Origin: Bacillota bacterium
GTDB taxonomy: Bacteria; Bacillota; Clostridia; Lachnospirales; Lachnospiraceae
Length of the DNA: 64,000 nucleotides
Reading direction: 5' to 3'
NCBI GenBank assembly: GCA_023391695.1
Contig: JAEWAK010000052.1
Span: forward strand, 124,001-188,000
Part shown: in pieces, positions 32,985 to 42,315 of the stretch
Numbering within the stretch: the first letter of the stretch is position 1
Layout: each line of letters begins with the position of its first letter
Translations under genes and position numbers: made by a program
Notes under the pieces: generated by a model
What the model was told of the DNA's origin: nothing
The model's input: the letters and a program-made list of their open reading frames with translations, nothing else
Databases searched by the model: none

Positions 32985-33005
32985 GGTAATTGCTTATGAT
33001 ATCCT
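32977..33005 (+). promoter_or_regulatory. birA promoter overlapping the operator
   Basis: TTGACA (32977-32982), 17 bases, TATCCT (33000-33005). The -35 hexamer is inside the right operator half-site, so BirA binding would block RNA polymerase. Confidence 0.75.
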
Positions 33006-33058
33006 AATAGGAGAATAGTGACGAACAGTCACAAATTAAGTTACTGGAAGGTGATTTT

Positions 33059-34042
33059 ATGAGTGCAAAACAGCATGTGCTGTCTGTTTTAGAAAAAAAT
33101 AAAGGGTGCACTGTATCCGGAGGGAAGCTGGCCAAGGAACTTTCCATCAGCAGGAATGCGGTCTGGAAAGCCATCAAAACACTGCAGAATGAAGGTTATG
33201 CCATCTCGGCGGTTACGGGAACGGGTTATTGCTTATCGGAAGATAATGACATTTTATCCGTTGAAAGTATAACGCCTTATTTACGGGAGAATTTAAAGAA
33301 GCTGAGCCTTGAAGTGCGCAAATCCGTAACATCTACCAATACGGTGCTGAAAGAAGCGGCGGCAGCGGAGGTTAAGGAGGGAAAAGTGCTGGTTGCCGAA
33401 GAACAGACCCTTGGCCGGGGACGTTTAGGACGGAATTTTTATTCTCCGTCCGGGACCGGAATCTATATGAGTATCCTTTTACGGCCTGAACTGACGGTGG
33501 AGGATTCCCTTTTCTTAACTACATCGGCGGCAGTGGCGGTTACCAGGGCCATAGAGGAAGTAACGGATTGTGAAGCCAGAATAAAGTGGGTAAATGATAT
33601 TTACTGCAATGGTAAGAAGGTATGCGGGATTCTTACGGAAGCCGGAGTTGATTTTGAAGGAGGTGGCCTGGAATATTGCATAGTTGGAATCGGAATCAAT
33701 GTGGCAAAACCTGAGGGGGATTTCCCGGCCGAACTTAAAAGCAGTGCAGGCGGTATCTTTGAAACAAAAATGTATTCCGCCGGTCTGCGAAGCAGGCTGG
33801 CGGCAGAAGTCCTTAATAACTTCTGGGATTATTATACCAACTTCTCAAAAAAGGACATGATAGAGGAGTACCGGAAGCGTTCCTTCCTGATCGGGAAAGA
33901 AATAAATGTCATATTCGGTGATAAATCCCTCAAAGCAACGGCAATGGATATCGATGAGGATGCAAGACTTGTAGTAAAATTTCCGGATGGAGGGATTAAA
34001 ACCTTATCCTCCGGTGAAGTGAGCATAAGGCCTGTGCAGTAG
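33059..34042 (+). CDS. birA: bifunctional biotin-protein ligase / biotin repressor BirA
   Basis: A 327-residue protein joining biotin to carrier proteins by way of biotinyl-AMP, and acting as a DNA-binding repressor. N-terminal winged helix (1-62: 'SGGKLAKELSISRNAVWKAI'), catalytic domain with the biotin/AMP loop 'GRGRLGRNFYSPSGTGIYMS' near 118 and 'KWVNDIYCNGKKVCGILTEA', and a C-terminal SH3-like domain. ATG 33059 follows GGAAGGTG. It is the first gene of birA-bioB-bioY and sits behind its own operator. There is no bioA, D or F in the window; bioB with bioY and birA is common in bacteria that salvage biotin or a precursor. Confidence 0.95.
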   Translation: MSAKQHVLSVLEKNKGCTVSGGKLAKELSISRNAVWKAIKTLQNEGYAISAVTGTGYCLSEDNDILSVESITPYLRENLKKLSLEVRKSVTSTNTVLKEAAAAEVKEGKVLVAEEQTLGRGRLGRNFYSPSGTGIYMSILLRPELTVEDSLFLTTSAAVAVTRAIEEVTDCEARIKWVNDIYCNGKKVCGILTEAGVDFEGGGLEYCIVGIGINVAKPEGDFPAELKSSAGGIFETKMYSAGLRSRLAAEVLNNFWDYYTNFSKKDMIEEYRKRSFLIGKEINVIFGDKSLKATAMDIDEDARLVVKFPDGGIKTLSSGEVSIRPVQ

Positions 34043-34201
34043 GTAAAGGGATACGGATAAAACTGGTGAATCCCGGGTGCGCCGTTGCGAATAGCTGTAT
34101 GGGATACAGAAAGAAGAGTTTTCGCAAAAGGAATGACTGTAATTTGGGCGAATCCGTTTTAGTTAAATCATGCCGGATATAAGGATAGGAGAATATGAAT
34201 T

Positions 34202-35152
34202 ATGATGGAACTTGCGGAAAAAATAATAAAAGGTTACCGGATTAAAAGGGGGGAGGATTTATCTTTCTTTTTGGAAGCCGATATAAATGAATTATGTAAA
34301 GGCGCCAACCGGCTCAGGGAATATTTTCATGGAAATAAAATAAATCTATGTTCCATTATTAACGGCAGAAGCGGCAAATGCAGCGAAGACTGCAAATTTT
34401 GTGCCCAATCCGGACATCATAATACCAGAATAGCAGAATACGGTTTTCTGGAGCCGGATGCCATTTTGGAAGACTGCAAAAAGCACGAAGCAGAGGGAGT
34501 TCACAGGTATTCCATTGTTACGGCAGGGAAAACCCTGCTGGGTAAGGATTTTTCACAGGCACTTACCGCTTACCGGAAAATGAAGGATGAGTGTGAGATT
34601 GATTTATGCGCATCCCATGGCCTTTTAACGGAAGCAGATTATATAGCTTTAAAAGAGGCAGGTGTAACAAGATACCATGAAAATATCGAAACGTCCAGAA
34701 GGTATTTTCCTCATATTTGCTCGACTCATACATATGAAGATAAAGTCCGCTGTATCAATCTGGCCAGAAAGGCAGGGCTGGAAGTCTGTTCCGGCGGTAT
34801 CATTGGGATGGGTGAGACCTGGGAAGACCGGTTTGATATGGCAGTCAGTTTAGCGGAGCTTAAAGTTAATTCCATACCGGTCAATGCCCTGATGCCGATA
34901 AAAGGGACACCTTTTGAAAACCTGCCAAGTATATCGGAAGAAGAGTTGTTAAGGACCATAGCGGTTTTCCGTTATCTTAATCCGGAAGCAGACATCAGGC
35001 TGGCTGCCGGCCGGGCAATTATGGACAATTCAGGTGAAAAAGCATTTCTCTCCGGTGCCAATGCTACTATTACGGGGAATATGCTTACCACCTCGGGAAA
35101 TAACATTAAGCAGGATATGGAGATGCTGGTAAACCTGGGCTTTGAATTATGA
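34202..35152 (+). CDS. bioB: biotin synthase BioB
   Basis: A 316-residue radical-SAM enzyme that inserts sulfur into dethiobiotin. The radical cluster ligands are Cys60, Cys64 and Cys67 in 'GKCSEDCKFCAQSGHH'. Later family motifs include 'RYHENIETSRRYF', 'CSGGIIGMGETWEDR' and 'ANATITGNMLTTSGN' near the end. ATG 34202 lies ten bases after AGGAG. It is 159 bases downstream of birA without a clear promoter, so co-transcription from the birA promoter is likely. Biotin control then acts through the upstream operator. Confidence 0.94.
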   Translation: MMELAEKIIKGYRIKRGEDLSFFLEADINELCKGANRLREYFHGNKINLCSIINGRSGKCSEDCKFCAQSGHHNTRIAEYGFLEPDAILEDCKKHEAEGVHRYSIVTAGKTLLGKDFSQALTAYRKMKDECEIDLCASHGLLTEADYIALKEAGVTRYHENIETSRRYFPHICSTHTYEDKVRCINLARKAGLEVCSGGIIGMGETWEDRFDMAVSLAELKVNSIPVNALMPIKGTPFENLPSISEEELLRTIAVFRYLNPEADIRLAAGRAIMDNSGEKAFLSGANATITGNMLTTSGNNIKQDMEMLVNLGFEL

Positions 35153-35161
35153 GCCTGAGGT

Positions 35162-35195
35162 AAAGCGGGTTGTGGATATGGATATCCGTTTTGAT
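35162..35195 (+). repeat. dispersed ~37-bp intergenic repeat, copy c
   Basis: AAAGCGG at the left, ATATCCGTTTTGA at the right, as in the other copies but with a diverged centre. It lies right after bioB. Confidence 0.4.
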
Positions 35196-35352
35196 GGACA
35201 ATGTCTTAAGGGAAGTCTTGCAACCAGGTTTGCAGCAGTAAACACATTTTTTAAAAAAAGTGTAGGCAATGGGTTATAGTGCGAAATAAAAGACATTTCA
35301 CACTTATTATTTAAGCAGTCTTGCAAGTAAACTTGCGATATGCATGGGTGTT

Positions 35353-35497
35353 AGGCTGAAAAACAAAAGCAGTTTTTTCAACATCCTGATTTATACGTGC
35401 GCCAGAGCGCACAGATGGGAGTTAGGCTGAAAAAACAAAAGCAGTTTTTTCAACATCCTGATTTATACGTGCGCCAGGCGCACAGATGGGAGTTAAT
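35353..35497 (+). promoter_or_regulatory. tandem two-hairpin leader elements, copies A and B (bioY)
   Basis: Two head-to-tail units (35353-35423 and 35424-35497) of the element also seen before copA and the sugar-binding lipoprotein. Each has P1, GAAAAA(A)C / GTTTTTTC around AAAAGCA, then P2, GTGCGC / GCGCAC with loop CAGA in unit A and CAG in unit B, then CAGATGGGAGTTA. The second unit supplies the GGGAG ribosome site of bioY. The one-base loop difference breaks any shared reading frame, so RNA or DNA structure, not a peptide, is conserved. Confidence 0.78.
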
Positions 35498-36046
35498 ATG
35501 AGAAACAAAAGAATTACTACGAAAGAACTTACTTTAATTGGGTTGATGACAGCAATTACCTGTATATTGGGACCTCTCTCCATACCCCTTCCATTCAGTG
35601 TAGTTCCTATTTCCTTTACTAATTTGGCTATTTATTTTACGGTATTTTTGTTAGGCTGGAAGAAGGGGACCATAAGTTATCTTATTTATTTCCTGATCGG
35701 ATTGGTGGGAGTTCCGGTATTTTCCGGTTTCAGCGGAGGGATCGGGAAAATTGCGGGACCCACGGGAGGATACCTGGCAGGATTTTTGTTTCTGGCAATT
35801 ATCAGCGGTTTATTTATCGAAAAATTCAGGGGAAAGCTCTATATGTATGCAGCCGGTATGGTTTTAGGCCTTGCAGTTACTTATATGTTTGGTACCGCAT
35901 GGCTGGCTTACCAGCTAGAACTGTCTTTTACGGAAGGCCTATTTATGGGAGTTATACCTTATATACCGGGTGATATTGTGAAAATAGCGGCGGCTTTAAT
36001 TCTGGGACCGGTACTGAGAAAGAATGTTGCGGGAATCGTGGGATAA
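35498..36046 (+). CDS. bioY: biotin ECF transporter S component BioY
   Basis: A 182-residue membrane protein with about six helices and family segments 'LTLIGLMTAITCILGPLSIP', 'GFSGGIGKIAGPTGGYLAGF' and the end 'IPYIPGDIVKIAAALILGPV'. BioY binds biotin in the membrane and works with an EcfAT module, not found in this window, or alone at low rate. ATG 35498 lies five bases after GGGAG and is preferred over ATG 35486, which lies inside the leader. It is third in the biotin gene cluster, but with its own unusual tandem leader, so it may be translated under separate control. Confidence 0.94.
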   Translation: MRNKRITTKELTLIGLMTAITCILGPLSIPLPFSVVPISFTNLAIYFTVFLLGWKKGTISYLIYFLIGLVGVPVFSGFSGGIGKIAGPTGGYLAGFLFLAIISGLFIEKFRGKLYMYAAGMVLGLAVTYMFGTAWLAYQLELSFTEGLFMGVIPYIPGDIVKIAAALILGPVLRKNVAGIVG

Positions 36047-36064
36047 CCATATTGCAAATAAAAA

Positions 36065-36257
36065 TGAGGCTGTTGAAAAATAGCTTAATTTACTCTATGA
36101 AAAGGATGGGGTGTATTATAATATATTTTAGCTGCTTTTTCCTCGCATGTTCAGAACGGTGCAATGAGTTTTCAGACACGCCCTAGCTAAAATTTATTAT
36201 TATACACCCAATCCTTTAGTTAGGGGCATTGCAACTAATTTGCAACAGCCCCGTCAT
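36065..36257. mobile_element. MITE-like inverted-repeat element
   Basis: Ends GGCTGTTG (36068-36075) and CAACAGCC (36243-36250), with an inner 33-bp pair (36101-36133 and 36185-36217) that matches at about 30 positions. The unpaired centre is ~50 bases. GGGGCTGTTGCA-type ends recall insertion sequences such as IS1182 or IS5 groups, so this may be a non-autonomous derivative. It could also terminate bioY and plsC, between which it lies. Confidence 0.6.
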
Positions 36258-36309
36258 TTTATTCATTAACCGATTTTAATAATAACCTGTCTGATTTAAC
36301 CGAATACGG

Positions 36310-37023
36310 CTATGCCGTTTCATATTCTTCTATAGTGTTCCTTATTCTTCCGGATACCAGCTCGGCAATTTCACCTGATTTCATACCCTTATAATCTTCA
36401 TAATATATAGGTTCCAGATAGTGGATCTGAACCGTCAGTTTTGCTATGGAGTGGGTATCAAAAGCTTTATAAGAGTCAATAATGGCTACCGGGACGATGG
36501 GGCATCTGGCATTCATGGCACATTTGAAACTGCCGCCTTTAAATTCCTGTATCTGATTTCCGTTTCTTGACCTGGTGCCTTCGGGAAATATTAAGTAATT
36601 ACGCCCTTCTTTTACTTCTTTTGTTACCTCCATCATAATCTTCATGGTTTGACGGACATCCTCCCGGTCTATGAACTTGGACTGAAGGATCAGAAATACC
36701 TGTTTTAAAAAGAATACGTTCTCAACTTCTTTTTTTGATACGGTTGCGAAAGGACGTTCATGGGTTTCCAATAAAATCAATGCATCAAACATTCCCTGAT
36801 GATTGGAATACATAATATAACCATCCTCCTCCGGAAGGTTCCCGGCGCCGTAACAGTTTACCTTAACCCGTCCCTTCCGGTTTGCAAGCAGGGTCAGGCG
36901 GTGGAGCAGTTTGTATCTGGTAGGTTCATCATATTTATCAACATTACAGTATTTAGAAATCTTATATATCCAATAAGGTAATTGAAAGAAACTCCGAATA
37001 ACCATCAATATAATTCGTTCCAT
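36310..37023 (-). CDS. plsC: 1-acyl-glycerol-3-phosphate acyltransferase PlsC
   Basis: A 237-residue acyltransferase that adds the second fatty acid to lysophosphatidic acid in phospholipid synthesis. The catalytic HX4D box is 'NHQGMFDAL', the substrate motif is 'FPEGTRSRNGNQIQEFKGG', and a third motif is 'CPIVPVAIIDSY'. An N-terminal hydrophobic segment probably attaches it to the membrane. It lies just downstream of the primary sigma factor gene on the same strand (68 bases apart). ATG 37021-37023 follows AAGGAGGTCC. Confidence 0.92.
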   Translation of the reverse strand: MERIILMVIRSFFQLPYWIYKISKYCNVDKYDEPTRYKLLHRLTLLANRKGRVKVNCYGAGNLPEEDGYIMYSNHQGMFDALILLETHERPFATVSKKEVENVFFLKQVFLILQSKFIDREDVRQTMKIMMEVTKEVKEGRNYLIFPEGTRSRNGNQIQEFKGGSFKCAMNARCPIVPVAIIDSYKAFDTHSIAKLTVQIHYLEPIYYEDYKGMKSGEIAELVSGRIRNTIEEYETA

Positions 37024-37091
37024 AGGGACCTCCTTGGTATAATCACTTCAAGCAGTGCTATACGCTAATTATTCTTTGTAACAGGAAGCAT

Positions 37092-38207
37092 TTACATGAT
37101 GTCATAGCCTTTCAACATTCTGGCCCGGCTGGGGTGTCTCAGCTTTCTTAAAGCTTTTGCTTCTATCTGCCTGATTCTTTCCCGGGTTACATTGAATTCC
37201 TTGCCGACCTCTTCCAGGGTCCTGGTTCTTCCGTCCTTTAAGCCGAATCTCAAAATTAAAACACGTTGTTCTCTTTCCGTTAAAGTTTCCAATAACTTGG
37301 ATATCTGATCCTGCAGTACGGAATAAGAAGCGGCATCTTCCGGCCCCATAATGGAGTCGTCCTTGATAAAGTCTCCCAGATGGCTGTCATCCTCTTCACC
37401 GATAGGCGTATCCAGTGAAATAGGATCAGCAGATACCTTAAGGATTTCCCTGACCTTTTCGATGGGAAGCTTCATTGCATCCGCAATTTCCTGTTCGGAG
37501 GGTTCGCGGCCCAACTCCTGGAGAAGGCTTCTGGATACTCGGTAAGTCTTATTAATTACCTCGGACATATGTACCGGAATACGAATGGTACGTGACTGAT
37601 CCGCAATGGATCTGGTAATTGCCTGGCGGATCCACCAGGTTGCATAAGTACTGAACTTATATCCCTTATTATAATCGAATTTATCTACGGCTTTAATTAA
37701 TCCCAAGTTACCTTCCTGTATCAGGTCCAGAAAGGACAGGCCCCTTCCCACATAACGTTTCGCTATGCTGACAACCAGACGGAGATTGGATTCGGCCAGT
37801 ACCTGTTTGGCGTGGCCATCCCCTTCTTCTATTTTCTTAGCGAGTTCAATTTCTTCTGCTACGGACAGAAGCGGGTAGCTGCCGATTTCTTTTAAATATA
37901 ATTTAACCGGGTCATCCGACATGGTACCAACCAGGGAGAAATCATCTATATCCAACAATGCTGCTTCATCGCTGTCTTCTAATTCCATTATTATTTCATC
38001 ATCCGGTTCATCTTCTTCTATCGGATTTAAAATAACGATATTATGTGCCTCAAGATACTCATATATTTTATCAATTTGCCTGACGTCCAGGTTCATCTCT
38101 TTAAAAAAATCGTTCACCTTACCTACGTCAACAACACCTTTATTGTCATTGGCATAGGATAATAAATCTCTTAATTTTTCTTCAAAATTATGTGCTACTT
38201 CACTCAT
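37092..38207 (-). CDS. rpoD: RNA polymerase primary sigma factor SigA/RpoD
   Basis: A 371-residue sigma-70 factor. Region 1.1-like N-terminus (1-85), region 1.2 from 'DDPVKLYLKEIGSYPLLS', region 2 with 'NLRLVVSIAKRYVGRGLSFL', 'DLIQEGNLGLIKAVDKFDY' and 'FSTYATWWIRQAITRSIADQ', region 3, and region 4 with 'LEEVGKEFNVTRERIRQIEA'. The length is that of the Firmicute housekeeping factor. The second ATG (38207) is six bases after GGAGG and preferred over 38210. Usually dnaG precedes rpoD; here the upstream neighbour is a divergent protease, so the common pairing is broken. The 469-base upstream gap is AT-rich, with a TATAAT-like motif on the minus strand near 38375. Confidence 0.95.
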   Translation of the reverse strand: MSEVAHNFEEKLRDLLSYANDNKGVVDVGKVNDFFKEMNLDVRQIDKIYEYLEAHNIVILNPIEEDEPDDEIIMELEDSDEAALLDIDDFSLVGTMSDDPVKLYLKEIGSYPLLSVAEEIELAKKIEEGDGHAKQVLAESNLRLVVSIAKRYVGRGLSFLDLIQEGNLGLIKAVDKFDYNKGYKFSTYATWWIRQAITRSIADQSRTIRIPVHMSEVINKTYRVSRSLLQELGREPSEQEIADAMKLPIEKVREILKVSADPISLDTPIGEEDDSHLGDFIKDDSIMGPEDAASYSVLQDQISKLLETLTEREQRVLILRFGLKDGRTRTLEEVGKEFNVTRERIRQIEAKALRKLRHPSRARMLKGYDIM

Positions 38208-38676
38208 CATATTCCTCCATGGGTCTGGTTGCTTTTAATGTACAATAAAAAAAGAAACTATTTACAAAATTAAGAGTCCCTTTCCTTATAGTATGATTAT
38301 TCATGGGACATTTCATGCAAAAATATTTAGTAAATAAGTTTCCTGGGACGATATTATCACCAAATATCATTATAGCACAGGCTGTCCGAGAAGAAAAGAA
38401 GATTTTTTAATTTCGACATATTTCGAATTATAAAAGGCTTTATATTTATTGGAATCTGTCAATAGCAGTATTTGGATGTATTAAGCATTCAAATGGTTTA
38501 TTTAACAGGCCAAACCACAGATGATGAAAAAATATCTATAGAATAAAATATGTTTGTTAAATGTAAAATATCCATGGATTAGCAAAAGATTTGATGTAAG
38601 GGTAAAACCTGTGGAAAAAAGTAATCTATTACAGTTATATATACATATATTATAAAAAAATCTTTTGGGTAAATGA

Positions 38677-40374
38677 ATGAACGAGGAAGAAAGATTTAAA
38701 ATTACCAGTAATGATTACGCTGACTTAATCGTTAATCAGTTAATGCTTCCAAGCATTTTGTCGACTTTTTCTGATGTTTCAATTAACAGGATTAACGAAA
38801 TATTTTCCATTGTCTATTTACCGGTTGGTTATATGGAACAGAATATAATCTATGAGGTAGGTTATACTTCAATACCAAAATGTTACGGATTAATGTCTAT
38901 GAAAAGCTATGAACCATCCGAAAGTATACATGTATATCAAAACACAGAAAATGAATTAAGCGGGAATGGGATATTAATCGGATTAGTCGATACCGGAATT
39001 GATTACCGGAATACGGTGTTTCAATATTCAGATCATACATCAAGGATTATTTCAATCTGGGATCAGACGATTAATTATGGCAATGATCCGGAAAATTACT
39101 ATTTTGGAACGGAGTTTCGCCAGGAAGATATAAATGCTGCTTTAAGCACCGGGAATCCCCTTTCTATTGTTCCAAGCACGGATGAAATAGGTCATGGTAC
39201 TGTTATGGCAGGTATTGCAGGGGGGGCGTATGATGTTGAAAATGGCTTTATAGGGGTCGCTCCAAGGACAGAATTTGTTATTGTAAAGCTAAAACAGGCA
39301 AAGCCTTATTTAAAGGATTTTTTTTATTTGCCCCAGGATACTTTATGTTATCAGGAAAATGATATAATGCTTGGGATTAATTATCTGGTAGAAACAGCAT
39401 CAAAATTAAATCGGCCAATTACGATCTGTATCGGGCTGGGTTCTTCTCAGGGAGCGCACCTGGGCGAAGGTATATTCAATAATTATTTAGCTGCCATAGG
39501 ACGATTAAATAACGTTGCATTAGTTGCAGCAGCAGGTAATGAAGGCAGCAGCGGACATCATGTCTACGGAGAAATGAGCCCTACAAATAATTTTAATGAT
39601 GTATTATTGACAGTCAGTAATGACAATCCGGGGTTTTTTATGGAATTTTGGGGAAATGCACCGAATATCTTTACCGTTGAAATATTTACGCCTTCCGATG
39701 AGCTTATAGGCCGTGTACCATCGGTTTTTCTGCAGGGAAGTACCTTATATATAGACTATGAAAATACAAATATTATAGTGGATAATATATTGGAAAGTTC
39801 ATTGGGGGGAGATCAATTCATGCTGTACCGCATAAGAAATCCTTTAAGCGGTACATGGCGGTTCCGTGTTACGGCATTGGGCAATTTATTATCTTCCTAT
39901 AACATGTGGTTACCCATAAATAATTTTATTACGGAGGGAACTTACTTTGTAAATTCGAATCCCTATACGACGATTACAACTCCGGGAAACGAGAAAATCG
40001 TCCTGACAGTGACCGCTTATAATCCGCAAAACCAAGAATTGTATTATGCTGCAAGCAAAGGTTTTACAAAAGATAACCAACCGAAGCCGGATATCACAGC
40101 TCCCGGTGTTAATATATTGGCTCCGGGGATAGGGAATCAATATAGGTATAATACCGGCACAAGTGTATCAGCTGCATATGCCGCAGGCACTGTGGCTTTA
40201 TTGCAGGAGTGGGGAATATTAAGAGGAAATCAGTATCCCTTGCCCAGCGCAAAAGTAAGAAGTATTTTAACAATCGGAGCCGACAGAAATACGGAATATA
40301 TTTATCCGAACCCTGATTGGGGATTTGGTGTAATAAATCTGTCAAAATCTATAGATATAGCTTTAAGATCCTGA
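38677..40374 (+). CDS. subtilisin-like S8 protease, clostridial Csp-like
   Basis: A 565-residue S8 serine protease with the full triad: Asp in 'LIGLVDTGID' (~105), His in 'IGHGTVMAG' (~173) and Ser in 'NTGTSVSAAYAAGTV' (~496), plus the oxyanion region 'ALVAAAGNEG'. A long insert (~310-430) is beta-rich. It begins without a signal peptide, like the CspA/B/C germination proteases and related cytosolic clostridial enzymes. The N-terminal ~95 residues ('EERFKITSNDYADLIVNQL') resemble the Csp prodomain. ATG 38677 has only a weak ribosome site. A role in spore germination or intracellular proteolysis is possible but not shown. Confidence 0.88.
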   Translation: MNEEERFKITSNDYADLIVNQLMLPSILSTFSDVSINRINEIFSIVYLPVGYMEQNIIYEVGYTSIPKCYGLMSMKSYEPSESIHVYQNTENELSGNGILIGLVDTGIDYRNTVFQYSDHTSRIISIWDQTINYGNDPENYYFGTEFRQEDINAALSTGNPLSIVPSTDEIGHGTVMAGIAGGAYDVENGFIGVAPRTEFVIVKLKQAKPYLKDFFYLPQDTLCYQENDIMLGINYLVETASKLNRPITICIGLGSSQGAHLGEGIFNNYLAAIGRLNNVALVAAAGNEGSSGHHVYGEMSPTNNFNDVLLTVSNDNPGFFMEFWGNAPNIFTVEIFTPSDELIGRVPSVFLQGSTLYIDYENTNIIVDNILESSLGGDQFMLYRIRNPLSGTWRFRVTALGNLLSSYNMWLPINNFITEGTYFVNSNPYTTITTPGNEKIVLTVTAYNPQNQELYYAASKGFTKDNQPKPDITAPGVNILAPGIGNQYRYNTGTSVSAAYAAGTVALLQEWGILRGNQYPLPSAKVRSILTIGADRNTEYIYPNPDWGFGVINLSKSIDIALRS

Positions 40375-40514
40375 CTAAGAAACCAATAAATGATGATACA
40401 TCAGCCAGTATTCCGCCGGCAGCTCATACGTTCAGTATATGTGAAGTAATTTATTCATAATTTGTGAAAGAAGATACAAACAAGCTGTTTATTTATTATA
40501 AAAATATAAATTGC

Positions 40515-40543
40515 TTGACAAATATATAAACTAACAATACATT
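40515..40543 (+). promoter_or_regulatory. promoter for the MIF-like gene
   Basis: TTGACA (40515-40520), a 17-base spacer, TACATT (40538-40543). The gene starts 46 bases on, after AAGGAGG. Confidence 0.6.
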
Positions 40544-40588
40544 ATTCTTAGAAACAAATAAATTTACAGAACCAAGGAGGTAATAAAT

Positions 40589-40933
40589 ATGCCATATATC
40601 AGTACAAAAACAAACGTAGCCATTTCAAAAGATAAAGAAATAGAGATTAAGAAAAAACTGGGAAAAGCAATCGAAATCATCCCGGGTAAAAGTGAAAACT
40701 GGCTCATGGTTTCCTTTGAAGAACAATGCTCCTTGTATTTTAAAGGAAAGGCAGACAGCGGAATTGCTTTTGTAGAAGTGAAGTTGTTCGGAAAAGCCGA
40801 TTCCGCGTCCTATAATAAACTGACAGTGGTCATATCGGACATCTTAAAAGATGAACTGGGAATTGCTCCGGACCATGTCTATGTGAAATATGAGGAAATC
40901 AGCAATTGGGGCTGGAACGGAAGCAATTTCTGA
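40589..40933 (+). CDS. MIF-like phenylpyruvate tautomerase family protein
   Basis: A 114-residue protein of the macrophage migration inhibitory factor / tautomerase superfamily. It begins 'MPYISTKTNVAISKDKE', so Pro2 is free after Met removal and can act as catalytic base, and has 'PGKSENWLMVSFEEQ' and 'DHVYVKYEEISNWGWNGSNF', the typical MIF C-terminus. It probably catalyses keto-enol tautomerisation; its physiological substrate in bacteria is unknown. ATG 40589 follows AAGGAGG. The next gene begins 65 bases later. Confidence 0.92.
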   Translation: MPYISTKTNVAISKDKEIEIKKKLGKAIEIIPGKSENWLMVSFEEQCSLYFKGKADSGIAFVEVKLFGKADSASYNKLTVVISDILKDELGIAPDHVYVKYEEISNWGWNGSNF

Positions 40934-40998
40934 TTTACCGGAATTACCAGAGAGAAACATTTAATATACCGGCAGATAATCGTGTAAAAGAAAGTGTG

Positions 40999-42129
40999 AT
41001 GAATATGATTCAATTAAAAAGAATGGTCCTAACCTTGGCGGCTGCCATATTTTTATCGGCAGTGATCCCGGTTTCCACACCATTATACAGTAATGTCATC
41101 CATGCAGATGCGGCAAGTCTAAAGTTAAATATAACAAATGCTTCCGTAAATATCGGGGAAACCGTCCGGCTGAAGCTGATCGGCACGACTAAAACCGTAA
41201 AGTGGTCCAGCAGTGACAAGACTATTGCAACCGTATCTTCTTCAGGAATTGTAACCGGGCTTAAGAAGGGAACGGTTAAGATTACGGCCGCCGTCGATTC
41301 CCAAAAATATATCAGTACCATTGCGGTAGAGCTGAAAGAACTTACGGCAGAAGAAATTTATGAAAAGTGCTCCAAGGCTACGGTGGAAATTATTGCAGAG
41401 ATTGCAGGTGATAAATATAACCTGGGCTCCGGTTTCTTTCTGGATGACGGAACCGTGGTTACGAATTTTCATGTGGTAGCAGGAGCGGACAGGATGCAGG
41501 TTATAACTTATGGCAATAAGGTGTATGAAGTGGAACAGGTTTTGGGCTACGATGCGGACATTGACCTGATTGTGTTAAAGATCAATTCCCAAAATGAATC
41601 CTTAAACGAAAATTCGGAAGGGATAACGGTTGGGGAGGAGATTTATATTCTGGGCAGTCCTTTGGGATTAACCGGAACCTTTGCGGATGGAATGGTATCC
41701 TCTGCTTCCAGAAAGATAGAAAATGTTGATTACATACAGGTAACGGCACCAATGTCGCCGGGTAACAGCGGCGGTCCCCTGCTTAATAAGTATGGGGAAG
41801 TAATGGGCATTAATACCTGGCAGTATGCCGACGGACAGAATCTGAATTTTTCCATTAATATAGAAGAAGTTAATAATGTATCAACAGACAATCCTTTAAG
41901 CATGTCACAATTTTACCAGTTAACGCAAAATTACATAAATGAATCGGACGAGGATGATACGGCAGTATCCTCCATTGACATTCAGGAAATACAAAATGGC
42001 CAGATGTCAGCCAGCCAGTCTGTTTTAAGCAGCTTTTACGGCTTTTTTAATACAAACCCTGATTACGCTGCCATTCTTTTAATACCGGATGAAGACGGAA
42101 CCTCTTATAAGTGGGTACTGCCTCAGTAA
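40999..42129 (+). CDS. secreted HtrA-like trypsin protease with Ig-like domain
   Basis: A 376-residue exported protein. A signal peptide ('MIQLKRMVLTLAAAIFLSAV' core, cleaved near 'HADAA') is followed by a Big_2-type bacterial Ig domain (~40-110: 'VNIGETVRLKLIGTTKTVKW', 'VTGLKKGTVKITA'). Then a trypsin-like domain has His in 'VVTNFHVVAG' (~158), Asp in 'DADIDLIVLKI' (~188) and Ser in 'MSPGNSGGPLLN' (~256). No PDZ domain is seen. ATG 40999 has only a weak AAGAAAG site; a longer frame from 40906 would overlap the MIF gene and hide the signal peptide. It probably handles envelope protein quality. Confidence 0.87.
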   Translation: MNMIQLKRMVLTLAAAIFLSAVIPVSTPLYSNVIHADAASLKLNITNASVNIGETVRLKLIGTTKTVKWSSSDKTIATVSSSGIVTGLKKGTVKITAAVDSQKYISTIAVELKELTAEEIYEKCSKATVEIIAEIAGDKYNLGSGFFLDDGTVVTNFHVVAGADRMQVITYGNKVYEVEQVLGYDADIDLIVLKINSQNESLNENSEGITVGEEIYILGSPLGLTGTFADGMVSSASRKIENVDYIQVTAPMSPGNSGGPLLNKYGEVMGINTWQYADGQNLNFSINIEEVNNVSTDNPLSMSQFYQLTQNYINESDEDDTAVSSIDIQEIQNGQMSASQSVLSSFYGFFNTNPDYAAILLIPDEDGTSYKWVLPQ

Positions 42130-42315
42130 AAGTATTCAGGGACAAATGAATTTAAGAATAAATACATGGTGGGTAACCAGTGCTTCGTATAAATACATAA
42201 GAGTTAAATATAAAAATAGAATATGGTAAGAATAAAGAGGTAAAATTTATATAAAATAATTGTAAAATATCCGCAAATCTAGTAAAATGGTTTTATTGAA
42301 GCCTGATTTAATCTT

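Noticed and set aside
34043..34201. Riboswitch between birA and bioB
   Set aside because: No recognisable aptamer motif; the GTGCGCC here lacks the partner arm of the two-hairpin leader.
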